A stretch of DNA of 64,000 nt, from NCBI RefSeq assembly GCF_910594005.1, contig NC_057816.1, forward strand, positions 40,751,797-40,815,796, in the 5' to 3' direction. The notes under the pieces were generated by a model. It searched no databases, had not been told where the DNA came from, and saw nothing but the letters and a program-made list of their open reading frames with translations. Source of the DNA: Cervus elaphus (taxonomy: Eukaryota; Chordata; Mammalia; Artiodactyla; Cervidae). This document shows, in pieces, positions 1-10,439 of this stretch. Made by a program: the position numbers and the translations under genes. The number at the start of each line of letters is the position of its first letter. Position 1 is the first letter of the stretch.

Positions 1-293
1 TCAAAGATAAGGTGTCCATAGGTTCGTGGATTTATCTCTGGGCTTTCTATTCTGTTCCATTGATCTATATTTCTGTCTTTGTGCCAGTACCATACTGTCT
101 TGATGACTGTGGCTTTGTAGTAGAGTCTGAAGTCAGGCAGGTTGATTCCTCCAGTTCCATTCTTCTTCCTCAGGATTACTTTGGCTATTCGAGGTTTTTT
201 GTATTTCCATACAAATTGTGAAATTATTTGTTCTAGTTCTGTGAAAAATACCATTGGTAGCTTGATAGGGATTGCATTGAATCCATAGATTGC
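1..293 (-). mobile_element. L1 ORF2 fragment
   Basis: Read on the minus strand this is the part of L1 ORF2 downstream of the reverse transcriptase. It includes the conserved tract that encodes IDQWNRIE-like residues. It runs off the left edge of the window and stops abruptly where BovB sequence begins. No open frame remains. Confidence 0.85.
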
Positions 294-600
294 TGAAAGC
301 ATCAGTTCTTCGACGCTCAGCCTTTTTCATTGTCCAACTGTCACATCCGTGCATAACTACTGGAAAAATCATAGTTTTTTTGACAATACTTGTCAGCAAA
401 GTAATGTCTCTGCTTTTTAATATGCTGTCTAGGTTTGTCATAGCCTTTTTTCTAAGGAGCGAGGGTCTTTTAATTTCATAGCTATAGTCACCATCCACAG
501 TGATTTTATAGCTCAAGAAAATAGTCTGTCACTGTTTCCATTGTTTCTCCATCTATTTGCCATGAAATGATGGCACCAGATGCCATGATCTTCATTTTAG
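294..600 (-). mobile_element. BovB (RTE LINE) fragment
   Basis: This is the reverse complement of the BovB region just after the reverse transcriptase catalytic domain; it matches the plus-strand copy at about 5,840-6,130. It lacks both the 3' tail and the RT core. It abuts the L1 fragment with no recognisable target-site duplication, so the order of the two events is unclear. Confidence 0.85.
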
Positions 601-1339
601 GACTTGGTCTCCATTTATTGACCCTTTCCCTCATTTGTCCCAAACTCCCCCAACCTCCAGTAACCTACCCCCACTCTCCACAGCAGCCCTCACACTCTGA
701 CATTCTTAGGAACACAGCTCACCCATTCAACGCTCCAGGCAATGACTATGCAATGTGTACATATAGGGAACAGAGAGAGAGAGAAAGAAGGCTGTGCAGG
801 TTTGGCAAGGTATTTGTTTATAACAATTTCTGGCATCTGGAGTAATTTTTGCTTTTTATTAAATATATCTCTGCACTCTGGAGTTGACTCTCAACTTGGC
901 CTGAGCTTCTTGAGGGAAATTTTGGGAGTTTTGCCAAACAACAACACAGAGCTTCATATTTATGTTATAAAAGCCAGCAGTGTCATCACAGACAACTTCC
1001 TTCCTTTGCCTGAGCAATTTTCAAAAACACAGATCACAGCCTTATTCAGTACAGTAAACCACACCCTCCACCCTTGTAAAGCTATTGACAACAGCAAGGC
1101 AAGAACATGGAAGTCATATCCAAATGGAAAACATTGGCTCCAGTGTATCCTGTTGTGAAATTCTCAAGCATTGGGTTACAGCACTGACAACAAGGGAGAA
1201 ATTAACAAACATCAAGAGGGGAAAGAGAAAAAGATTCCAAATGGAGAAAGACAAAAGGGGGAGAAGTTCAAAAGGCCACATAGGGCAGAATGTCCTGTGC
1301 ATACCCAAGACTCTGGCTCTTTTAAATCACTTCCAGCGG
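601..1339. other. Single-copy stretch, no gene seen
   Basis: I recognise no repeat and no exon here. There is a short GA-rich run near 768-790. A TATA-like string near 965-975 has no coding sequence downstream. Confidence 0.5.
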
Positions 1340-1760
1340 ATAATAGTGATAATTTATTGGGTATTTGCCATGGGCCTGGCATGGCTTGATTACATATAAT
1401 ATTTATCTGGTCTTCTTAACAATCCTGGGCTTCCCTGGTGGCTCAGATAGTAAAGAATCTGCCTGTGATGAAGGAGACCCAGGTCCAATCCCTGGGTTGG
1501 GAAGATTCCCTGGAGAAGGGAATGGCAGCCCACTCCAGTATTCTTGGCTGGGAAATCCCATGGATAGAGAAGCCTGAGGGCTACAGTCCTTGGGGTCACA
1601 CAGAGTTGGACAGACTGAGCGACTAACACTTTCACTTTTCACTTAACAACCCTGGGAAGTAGGTATTATTCCCCTCATTTTATAGATAAGGAAAACTAAG
1701 GTCCGGAGAAGTAAGACTTGCCCAGAGTCACGTGTCTTGGAAGTGGCTCGCTTGAATGTA
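1340..1760 (-). mobile_element. MIR SINE, split by a Bov-tA
   Basis: The left part carries the MIR 3' region (TTTATTGGGTATTTGCC...GGCCTGGCA). The right part carries the MIR core near 1,660-1,740 (TTTTATAGATAAGGAAAACT). A Bov-tA at 1,430-1,641 separates them. The two halves join cleanly once the SINE and one target duplication are removed. Confidence 0.75.
1430..1641 (+). mobile_element. Bov-tA SINE
   Basis: This is a tRNA-derived ruminant SINE. The head reads GGGCTTCCCTGGTGGCTCAG and the body ends with the BovA motif ACAGACTGAGCGACTAA. Target duplications cttaacaatcctggg (1,415-1,429) and cttaacaaccctggg (1,642-1,656) differ by one base and show insertion into an existing MIR. Frames across it are not genes. 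Confidence 0.93.
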
Positions 1761-2649
1761 CAGACGATCCTCTGCAGGTCAGGAACCTTCCCTCGTCTAT
1801 TCTCCCTCACTCCCTGCTGGCTGACCACCCGTGGCCACAGTTGATGGCTTGAGGCTGGATATCTGACACAAGAGCAGCTAATTCGTGGGACGGCCAGCAT
1901 CCTATGACTCATGCATCCAGCCTCAGAAATGCAATCTGGGCCCATTGGGTTCCTCTGTTAGATGTTAGAATCTAGAAAATTACAGCCACCAAGTCACGGA
2001 AGCTGAGCTGAAGGCTGGTAAGAGGCACTTCATACAGCAGCAGCCATTCTGGGTCACATGTTAACAAAAGTGAGAACTACAGGCAGAGGGAGGGGAAAAC
2101 AGCATAGATGCACAGGAAGAAGAAGAGATGTCAAGAGAAAGGGAGTATAAAATCAGAGAGCCAGAGAGAGAGACAGAGATGGAGCGATCAGGGCAGGGAC
2201 ACAGAGTCAAAGGGAAGAGAGCCAGGGTGAGCCCCTTGGGTTTCTGCCAGAGCCCCGACCTCAGGCCCCAGGAGTCTTGGCTGCGTTATGGCTGCCCAGC
2301 TTGGGTTCCTGTGATGTCTTTGGGACCCTATGACAATCCTTTCTACGTCTACTTTGGTTAACCTTCTGCAGCCAACATACTTGAGTAAAGCCTGGGTCTC
2401 TGCCTCCGGGCCACTTCCCATGGCCCCAGCTTCCCCTCCAGAGTCACTCTTCAGGCCTCCTGTTGCCATGGTTACAGCCACCATCATCTCAGGTCCCTGA
2501 CCTGGAGCTCAAGGGGCACCAAAGCAGGTGGTCAGCCTTGAACTTGGCCTCCTCACTTTCCTTTATGACCCCTCCTCCCCCAACACCCAGATGTAGGCTT
2601 CGTAGAGCCTAGAGATTAATCTGGATATGGAGTAAACGAAAGCAGAAAC
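1761..2649. other. Mostly single-copy; possible old LTR
   Basis: The segment at about 1,990-2,410 has a purine-rich GAGA tract near 2,155-2,180 and an LTR-like end (GAGTAAAGCCTGGGTCTCTG), but I cannot place it in a family. No exon was recognised. Reading frames of up to 99 codons here have no recognisable protein features. Confidence 0.3.
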
Positions 2650-2815
2650 AGTTGAGTCAAGAGGTTAAGATGTGAGCAGACCCTGGCTTCACGTCTGGAT
2701 CCTCCTCCTAATGGCTGGGTCACCTTGGGAAAGCTGTCGATCTGAGTCCTGGGTGACGTGGATGTCTGTATAATCACAGGGAGATGATGACATGAGCTGA
2801 GGCCCCTTCCAGCTC
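2650..2815 (+). mobile_element. MIR SINE, degraded
   Basis: It retains the MIR order: 'ctggcttc...ggctgggtcaccttgggaaa' followed by a decayed 'cagtttcctcatctg' region. Divergence is high and the ends are approximate. Confidence 0.5.
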
Positions 2816-2838
2816 TGACTTTCAAAAATCCCAATGTA

Positions 2839-3240
2839 TTCCATTGTGTATATGTACCACAGCTTTCTCATCCATTCGTCTGCTGATGGGCATCTAGGTT
2901 GCTATATGCAAGACGGAAAAAGAGACACAGATGTATAGAACAGACTTTTGGACTCTATGGGAGAAGGTGAGGGTGGGATAATCTGAGAGAACAGCATCAA
3001 AACATGTATATTATCAAGTGTGAAACAGATCGCCAGTCCAGGTTGGATGCGTGAGACAAGTGGTTGGGCTGGTGCACTGGGATGACCCAGAGGGATGGGA
3101 TGGGGAGGGAGGTGGGAGGAGGGTTCAGGATGGGGAACACATGTAAATCCATGTCTGGTTCATGTCAATCTATGGCAAAAACCACTACAATATTGTAAAG
3201 TAATTAGCCTCCAACTAATAAATATAAAAGAAAAAAAAAA
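2839..3240 (+). mobile_element. L1 insertion with 5' inversion
   Basis: Bases 2,839-2,907 are L1 ORF2 3' sequence in antisense (the 'gatgcccatcagcagacgaa' region reversed). Bases 2,908-3,240 are the ruminant L1 3' UTR in sense, ending in a poly(A) run. Both edges carry the same 15-base target duplication, aaaaatcccaatgta, at 2,824-2,838 and 3,236-3,250. This is the classic twin-priming product. The 3' UTR is well preserved and the target duplication is perfect, so the insertion is fairly recent. Confidence 0.92.
3092..3123 (+). other. G-quadruplex motif in L1 3' UTR
   Basis: Runs of three or four G separated by one or two bases occur in series (GGGATGGGATGGGGAGGG and onward), which satisfies the usual G4 pattern. 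It lies within the L1 3' UTR, where such tracts are a known feature of L1 families. Confidence 0.75.
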
Positions 3241-3355
3241 TCCCAATGTAGATGCCATTCCCTTTGACTGGCATTTAGAGAAGGTCACCCTGCCTGGATC
3301 CTTTCTGGAATTTGTGCTTAATCATCACACCATTTTAGCTGCAAATATCAAAAAG

Positions 3356-3576
3356 GTGCTTCCCAGGTGGCGCAGTGGCAAGGAATCCACTTGCCAATGC
3401 AGGAGACGCAGGAGACGTGGGTTCGATCCCTGGGTGGGAAAGATTCCCCTGGAGAAGGAAATGGCAACTCACTCTGGTATTCTTGCCTGAGGAATCCCAC
3501 GGACAGAGGAGCCTGGTGGGTACGGTCCATGGGGTTGAGAAGAGTCGGACACGACGGAACATAGCACATAGCACAT
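3356..3576 (+). mobile_element. Bov-tA SINE
   Basis: It runs from the tRNA-like head (TGCTTCCCAGGTGGCGCAG) through the BovA body (GAGTCGGACACGACGG). The head holds a short internal duplication (gcaggagac twice) near 3,400. The tail is the short direct repeat 'agcacat'. Confidence 0.92.
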
Positions 3577-4890
3577 CCAAAGGGCACCTACGGAGGGGCT
3601 GAGCAGACTACAGGAAAGGACCCACCTCAGCAGGGAAGACACAGAAACACACGAACTGAAGGTTCAAGCAAGAAGGTTCAACCTCTCACACCTGAGAGAA
3701 GCCAGGTCACACCAACAGCCCCAGGAACTTGCGGTCAACTGTGTGAACAGCAGAGGTCAAGGGCGTGTGCATTGCTGAATTAGCAAATTTCTAAGGCATC
3801 TATCACAGCAGGCCCGCTTGCAGGCTTTATTTAGGTAAAACTCCCATTGAGCCTCAGCTCTCAGGGCCCAGGCTGACTCAGAGCTTCAGAATCTTGGCCT
3901 GCAGTGCGATGAGTCATGGTGATGAAATTTCAAGAGAAAAGGACATTCTTAAAATTAGCTTTGAGACAGCAACTGGACGCACTTTTGCTCTGGAAGTGCC
4001 TTTCCCAGGTTATTTTAGTTAGTGTCCTCTTTAAGAGGACTCAGATGGCTGGGTTTGCCTCTGGTTCCCTAGCCTTTGGGCCCCTCAGAGGCCCAGCACT
4101 CCAGACCTTCCCAGTGCAGTTCCTTTCAAGGAAGCAAGTGCAGGCCCCGGGCATGGACCCTCAGGCCTGCTCTGACCCACGCACTTCTGGCTGTGGTGGT
4201 TCCAAGAGGGGCTGGAGTTCTCAGAGGAGCAAGGACGGGGCTGGCTTGGCTTGACCACCCCCAGTACTAGAAGTTCCACCGCCGAACACAGACGAGGCAT
4301 GGGGGTCTCCTCTCACCCCACCTCACGAGCCCTCTGACTCTGCACAGGCCCCCTTGGTGCCTTTTGACCCGGCCTCCTCCCAGGGCAGGAAATCAAAGCC
4401 GATGCTGACTTTGCAGTCAGAATATTTCCATGAGCAATGAGATGTGGATGAACAATTTCTCCACTGTTCGCTGTACAACAGAGGGTTCTGTTGAAATCGG
4501 GCAGGAGTGGCTCAGCTCCCTTCATTGATTTCCCGCGATGGAGAGCTGACTCTCTTCAACCTCTCCATCCCTCCTTGGGGACGTGCTATCTTATGGGGAC
4601 AACTGGGATTGCCCTCAAAAATCCAAATGAGGACACTTACCGGGTCTTCAGGGAAGCTGGTAGGAGCTGTAAGTAGAAATGATGGGCACAGCCCAGCTGA
4701 TGAGCTCTGAGAAGGTCCAAAAGGTCTAAATGAATGCATCTCCCTTTTGCCATGCTTACACTCATTTAATCATTCACTGAACAAGAACCGAGGGCAAACC
4801 AACCATACAGCATCGTGAAGCTATTTCACAGGAACTACTGCCATGAAGAAGATACGGCTGCTGCCCACAAAGAACTCACCTTTTTAGATG
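3577..4890. other. Single-copy stretch, no gene seen
   Basis: About 1.3 kb without a recognisable repeat. Frames of up to 112 codons exist on both strands near 3,916-4,254 but show no known motif, and nothing suggests conserved splicing. The notable content is the pair of AP-1 consensus sites at 3,874 and 3,910. Confidence 0.5.
3874..3916. promoter_or_regulatory. Two AP-1 consensus sites
   Basis: TGACTCA at 3,874-3,880 and TGAGTCA at 3,910-3,916 are exact AP-1 (TRE) heptamers, 36 bases apart, in non-repeat DNA. The motif matches are seen directly. Any enhancer activity is inference. Confidence 0.3.
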
Positions 4891-4891
4891 G

Positions 4892-5102
4892 TTGTTGTTG
4901 CTTTAGTTGCTAAGTCATGTCCAACTCTCTGTGACCCCATAGATTGTATTCCACCAGGCGCCTCTACCCTTGCGATTTCCCAGGCAAGAATAATGGAGTG
5001 GGTTCCATTTCCTTCTCCAGGGGATCTTCTCAACCCAGGGATCGAACCTGAGTATTCTGCTTAGCTGGCAGATTCTTTACCACTGAGCCACCTGGAAAGC
5101 CC
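4892..5102 (-). mobile_element. Bov-tA SINE
   Basis: On the plus strand it begins at the BovA end with a small GTT expansion and ends at the reversed tRNA head (GAGCCACCTGGAAAGCCCC). It appears full length. Point changes in the body (e.g. TGCGATTTCCCAGGC) suggest moderate age. Confidence 0.92.
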
Positions 5103-5261
5103 CATTTATGTGGCGGATACTGGTAAACAGGGCATGGCAGTGTGCACTCACAGAGGCTTCTACAAAATATGATGAGACACAGAGAGAATAAATGGAAGGT
5201 ATGGATGAGGGCAGGCTCTGAGAGAAAAGTGAAGATGCTTATCATTAAGAAAATAAAAAAA

Positions 5262-6503
5262 AATTCTCCAAGCCAGGCTTCAGCAATACGTGAACCATGA
5301 ACTTCCAGACGTTCAAGCTGGATTTAGAAAAGGCAGAGGAACCAGAGATCAAATTGCCAACATCCTTTGGATCATCGAAAAAGCAAGAGTTCCAGAAAAA
5401 CATCTATTTCTGCTTTATTGACTATGCCAAAGCCTTTGACTGTGTGGATCACAATAAACTGTGGAAAATTCTGAAAAAGATGGGAATACCAGACCACCTG
5501 ACCTGCCTCTTGAGAAATCTGTATGCAGGTCAGGAAGCAACAGTTAGAACTGGACATGGAACAACAGACTGGTTCCAAATAGGAAAAGGAGTACGTCAAG
5601 GAGTATATTGTCACCATGCTTATTGAACTTATATGCAGAGGACATCATGCGAAATGCCAGGCTGGATGAAGCACAAGCTGGAATCAAAATTGCTGGGAGA
5701 AACATCAATAACCTCAGATATGCAGATGACACCAGCCTTATGGCAGAAAGTGAAGAAGAACTAAAGAGGCTCTTGATGAAAGTGAAGGAGGAGAGGGAAA
5801 AAATTGGCCTAAAGCTCAACATTCAGAAAACAAAGATCATGGTATCCAGTCCCATCACTTCATGGCAAATAGATGGGGAAACAGTGGAAACAGTGGCAGA
5901 CTTTATTTTGGGGGCTCCAAAATCACTGCAGATGGTGACTGCAGCCATGAAATAAAAAGACTTCCTCCTTGGAAGAAAAGTTATGACCAACCTAGATAGC
6001 ATATTAAAAAGCGGAGACATTACTTTGCCAACAAAGGTCCGCCTGGTCAAAGCTATGGTTTTTCCAGTAGTTATGTATGTGAGAGTTGGAATGTAAAGAA
6101 AGCTGAGTTTCAAAGAATTGATGTTTTTGAACTGTGGTGTTGGAGAAGACTCTTGAGAGTCCCTTGGACTGCAAGGAGATCCAACCAGTCCATCCTAAAG
6201 GCAATCAGTCCTGAATGTTCATTGGAAGGACTGATGTTGAAGCTGAAACTCCAATACTTTGGCCACCTGATGGGAAGAGCTGACTTATTGGAAAAGACCC
6301 TGATGCTGGGAAAGATTAAAGGCGGGAGGAGAAGGGGAGGACAGAGGATGAGGTGGTTGGATGGCATCACGGACTCAATGGACATGAGTTTGAGTAAACT
6401 CCGGGAGTTGGTGATGGGCAGGGAGGCCTGGCATGCTGCAGTCCATGGGGTCGCAAAGAGTCGGACACGACTGAGCGACTGAGCTGAACTGAACTGAACT
6501 AGT
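5262..6503 (+). mobile_element. BovB (RTE LINE), 5'-truncated
   Basis: This is the largest BovB copy in the window, covering the 3' part of the element: reverse transcriptase, C-terminal region and the short 3' UTR ending in CGACTGAGCTGAACTGAACTGAACT. It starts after an A-rich run near 5,250. The apurinic endonuclease domain of a full RTE element is absent. The 3' end shares its final segment with the Bov SINEs, which is why BovB is taken as their mobilising partner. I see no clear target duplication. Confidence 0.95.
5297..6482 (+). pseudogene. BovB reverse transcriptase remnant
   Basis: Three blocks of reverse transcriptase-type coding sequence lie in different frames. Block one (about 5,297-5,626) holds RT motif A, FIDYAKAFDCVDH, at about 5,414-5,452. 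Block two (5,608-5,955) holds the catalytic YADDT box at 5,719-5,733. Block three (6,153-6,482) holds the C-terminal segment, with CGACTGAGCGACTGA at its end. A short indel near 5,605 shifts the frame between blocks one and two, and a second near 5,915-5,930 shifts it again. A substitution near 5,620 leads to a stop. The catalytic aspartates survive but the frame does not, so the copy is a dead fossil. Confidence 0.9.
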
Positions 6504-6504
6504 A

Positions 6505-8635
6505 TGGTTTGTGTAACTAGTCTGTTGGACAAACATGACTTGTAGCACGTTAGAAATGCAACTTTTTGGCTGACTCCTCCTGTCCTGGTTTTTCCCCATT
6601 CCTCTCTCTCTCTTTTTCTCTCTCGCTCTGCTGTTTGAAGTCAAAGCCATGAGCAAGAGGAAAGGTAAAGACATAGAACAGCTTTGATTTGGCCAAAGGA
6701 AGAATCCCTGGTTGGACCAGGGCAGGACTCGTCTCTTGGGGTCATGGCATGGATGCTCCCAAGATCCCTTTTGGAGGCCTCCGTCCTACAGTTTCCTTGA
6801 CTTTGACAAATGTGACTCCATTCCTGGAGCCACTTGAGGCACTGGGAGCCGCACATCTCATCTTCCTGCCCTATTCCCTCCTCCCTCAGGCACTCTCAGA
6901 CAAGACCTAAGAGGAGCTAACCACAGGCTTATTTTTTGGCATGACCCACATCTCATGTGCAGGAAACAGTTGCATCCCTTACCCTGAAAAGCTCTGGGGG
7001 TGCAGTCTAAGCTCCCCCAGAACTCTGTCTTGGCTCTTGCATCTACATCGCAAGTCACCCCTCTCCCATCCTCTACTTCTTGGGAGAAGCCGGGTGCTAG
7101 TCACGGTTGGCTAGGGCCCCAGTGCTCTGTGTCTCCCTACTGCAAAGAAGAGCTCTCTGCATTCTCCAGTAGCATCTGCACCCTCCCCTGAAAGGTTTGC
7201 TCAAGCAAACTCCTTGAGCCAGAGGAGTCTCTTCTCTCACCCTCTCCCCTCTCCACCCTCTCTGACCCTTTCCCCTATCCTTTATGTGGATGAAGAATGA
7301 AGACACACGAGCCCTTCCCTTTGAAAATCTGCATCCTGGGGTGTGCTGTCAAACTCATTGTTGGATCCTGATTTCATCTTATGAAGTCTCAGATGAACTA
7401 GTGGCAAGAATCCCATTTCAGCATCTTGTTAATGTCCCATCACTGCAGCAGCCCATCCGGACATGGCATCTCCCAGGATGCTCAGCCAAGCAATGGTCTG
7501 CTTGGATGCAGAAGTAGGGGACCTCTCAAAGGCCCAGTTACTTTCAAGATGCTCTCCATTGGCTGATTTCCTTACTTACAACCCAGGTGAGTTTTTTCCA
7601 TCCCAGAGATTACATGGAGGACTTTGGGGTGGGGTTGTGGCCTGGATTTAGAACAGGAAGCTACACACTGAAGTTTTCTGAGCAGCGTAGTTAAGAAAGG
7701 ACAGGGTTGAAGTGAATCCATGTTTCTTCGCACAGAGATTTCTTCCTCTACAGGGTGTTGTCTTCCTCTGACAGACTGTGGCCACAGAAGGCCACCCATG
7801 GAGTGGAGGATACAGTCAGCGTCTACACAGCGGCAGCAGAAACAGAGGCTGACCTCACTGGCGAGGCCACTTCAGCACCCTTGGTCTTGGCCCATCCATG
7901 AACACCTCTGACAAGTTAGAAGATGCTCCCCCGAGCAAAAGGAAAGCAGTACAGCCCAGGATCCCTGGATTACCAGCACATCACCAACCTTATGTCACCT
8001 CCACATAAACCCAACCCCAGGAGCCCAACAGCCAAACTCTGAGCCCTGAGTAGGACGTGAAAACTGAGTCATAGATTGGTGACTCATCAGTGAGAGACCA
8101 CACAATGAGTCAGGCAGAGGAGCCCTGGAGACAATATTTTTAAATCTGAATTCTCCAGACTGCCTCTAGAGAACCACCCTTGAAGGAGAGAAAGCCCCAG
8201 AATACATGGGTGGGAAGGCAGGTTCAGACACCAAAGCCCCCCTGAGGACGATTACACACCTTGGCTTTCAGCATGGTTCTCTGGGAGCCTGGGGTGTTGT
8301 GCATTAGATTCTAAAATTGTTCTGTGATCTCTGACTTCACTTACTGAAAACAAGTTCATCCATCTTCTCACGTTTGCTGCCTGCCCTCGGTGACTCATCA
8401 CTGTTCATTTCATTATCTGACCCTGGACACAGAAGGACCGTCGGGTGACAGGATGGTGACACAGAACAGCAGCTGAGGACATAGCCTGACCTATTACACA
8501 AACCTGGCTGAAACCTTGTATCATATCTGATAGGATCTGGAGCAAGGAACTTGCTTCATTTTCTTTTTCCATCATTAAAGCAGAAATGATAATGCACTTG
8601 AAGAGATGCATGGAGGAATAAGAGAGATGCTGTTT
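6505..8635. other. Single-copy stretch, no gene seen
   Basis: About 2.1 kb with no clear interspersed repeat. A CT-rich run lies near 6,600-6,630. Short frames exist on both strands (the longest about 77 codons) without recognisable protein features. The AP-1 motif cluster at 8,065-8,112 is the only sequence signal that stands out. Confidence 0.5.
8065..8112. promoter_or_regulatory. AP-1 consensus site cluster
   Basis: Three exact AP-1 heptamers lie within 48 bases: TGAGTCA at 8,065-8,071, TGACTCA at 8,080-8,086 and TGAGTCA at 8,106-8,112. A fourth is at 8,391-8,397. An exact heptamer of this class is expected about once per 8 kb in random sequence, so the cluster is unusual. It lies in single-copy DNA. 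Enhancer function is inferred, not shown. Confidence 0.4.
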
Positions 8636-8719
8636 CTAAATGGCCCAGAGTGCAGGAAGTGAATTGAAGTGAAAGCTCTAAATGACCCAGAGTGTAGTAA
8701 GTGAACTGAAGTGAAAGAT
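8636..8719. repeat. Two-copy 42-bp tandem duplication
   Basis: Units 8,636-8,677 and 8,678-8,719 share the pattern 'ctaaatgrcccagagtg...' and differ at about six positions. Each unit joins genomic target sequence to the first bases of the adjoining SINE (gaa(t/c)tgaagtgaaag), so the duplication arose after the SINE landed. Confidence 0.8.
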
Positions 8720-8914
8720 CAGTTGCGTTCGACTCTTTGAAATCCCATGGACTGTAGCCCACCAGGCTCCTCTGTCCATGAATTCTCCAGGCAAGGATTC
8801 TGGAATGGGTTGCCATTCCCTTCTCCAGGGGATCTTACCAACCCAGGGATCGAACCTGCATCTCTTGCACTGCAGGCAGATTCTTTACTACCAGCTGAGC
8901 CACTAGGGAAGCGT
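8704..8914 (-). mobile_element. Bov-tA SINE
   Basis: The antisense SINE runs from GAACTGAAGTGAAAG to GAGCCACTAGGGAAGCG. Its 16-base target duplication cagagtgtagtaagtg appears at 8,688-8,703 and 8,915-8,930 without mismatch, which argues for a young insertion. Confidence 0.93.
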
Positions 8915-9384
8915 CAGAGTGTAGTAAGTGCTCTATAATTGGATAAATATTGTACTGTTTACTAAGGATTTGTGTTTCATTGATGATTTCGCTTCCTCAG
9001 AAATTTGCTATTTGCTTACAAAGTTAGATAACTCTTTATCATTTACTTGGGGGCAAAAAAAAAAAAAAAATGAACACTGTGCCAATATATCCCCTCATTC
9101 CCCCACCCCTCAAAAAAAATCAAATAGCTGGAAGGATCTAAACCAGCTGGAACACACAAAGTCTTGAGACAAGGGCCCCATTCAGTCCATTTTATATCTG
9201 CAGGGCCTGGCAAAAAGTGCTTGGGGAGCGGTTCTAGATAAATACAAGGCTGAACAGCACATAGGTCGACATTGAACATTTCTGGAGTTTGTGTCATGCG
9301 TATCTGGACACACTCATTCATCAAGAACCTCCGTGTAGAGCCTGCACCCCATATTATGTGAGACACAACTTGGCCATCCACACG

Positions 9385-9602
9385 TGTGCGCATGCTCAGC
9401 CACTAAGTCGTGTCCACCTCTTCACACAACCTCACAGGGACTGCAGCCCGCCAGGCTCCCCATTGGGATTTTCCATGGGATTTTCCAGGCAAATAATACT
9501 GGAGTGGATTGCCATTTCCTCCTCCAGGTGGTCTTCCTGACCCGGGGGTCCAACCTGAGTCTCCTTGGTCTTCTGCATCAGCCAGCGCACCACCTGGGAA
9601 GC
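9385..9602 (-). mobile_element. Bov-tA SINE, diverged
   Basis: The SINE is recognisable from GTGCGCATGCTCAGCCACTAAG to CACCTGGGAAGCC. It is flanked by the target duplication gccatccacac, near 9,372 and 9,603. It contains a duplicated 'gggattttcca' segment near 9,465-9,488 and several CpG-rich changes. Confidence 0.88.
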
Positions 9603-9629
9603 CAGCCATCCACACACAAACAGCAAAAA

Positions 9630-10439
9630 CAAGACGTGCTCAGGTGAGGGGATGCAAGGCCACAGAGTGACTGAGAGGATTAGAAAAGTCCTGGAAAACG
9701 TTTCGGAGGCAGACTTGGAAGCGAGGACTCGAAAGAACAGGTGGAATCCTCCACCAGGCAGGATGGGATGGGGCACCTCGAAGGGGGAAGGGCTAGCTCA
9801 CGAGGGTGGCGGCGGCTGCAGGGCGCGGCAAGCAGCGCCCAACGCGGATTCGTGGATACACCGAGCACGCCCGGGGCTTCTCAGAAACGTTTCGGAGGGG
9901 TTTCTGTCAAAGGCTGGTCTTCCGACCTTCAAACAGGTAGAGCCTCAGTGACCTAGAGACTTAGGTTCCTCACGTAAATGTGATTGCCTTGGTAATACCT
10001 GGGATGTTCAGATCACAGACCTATAAGATTGGGAACAACGCTCATCAAATAGGTAATCTCTGGCTGTTGCTTTGTTGTTTAGGCTCCTTTTGGTTTAGTG
10101 GTTACTCCCTACAATGGAAACTGCTCTCCCAAACGACAGCCTGCTTCTCACGCCGGCCACTGGGCAGCTCATCCACCATCTCTTTTTATGTCCTTTAATC
10201 TCAGGGTGATGGGGGGTGTATCCAAGTGAGCCTTCCCTCCACACCCGCTGCCCTCTGCACATGGCTTCGGTTTCCCAGGTAACAGCTGCTATTTAGCCTC
10301 AGAGTTGAAGGAGAGACCCTGGGGACTGATTGCAGTGGATTCCACTGGGTTCACAGGCATTCTCCCTCATGTTTTGCCAACTGGGGTCCACCCAGGCTTT
10401 TGGTGAGGGCAGCTGCAAAATATGTGGTGTGGTTGCACA
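9630..10439. other. Mostly single-copy, CpG-rich in part
   Basis: The part at about 9,630-9,770 faintly resembles reversed L2 3' sequence. CpG density rises at about 9,775-9,930. The 14-mer aaacgtttcggagg occurs exactly at 9,696-9,709 and again at 9,885-9,898. No exon is recognised. After 9,960 the DNA is ordinary single-copy sequence. Confidence 0.4.

Noticed and set aside
962..977. TATA-like string as a promoter
   Set aside because: No initiator, CpG enrichment or exon lies downstream; AT-rich DNA gives such strings often.
1430..1641. tRNA-like sequence in the SINE heads (box-B-like GGTTCGATCCC) as tRNA genes
   Set aside because: All instances lie in Bov-tA or CHR SINEs, which derive from a tRNA but do not keep a tRNA fold.
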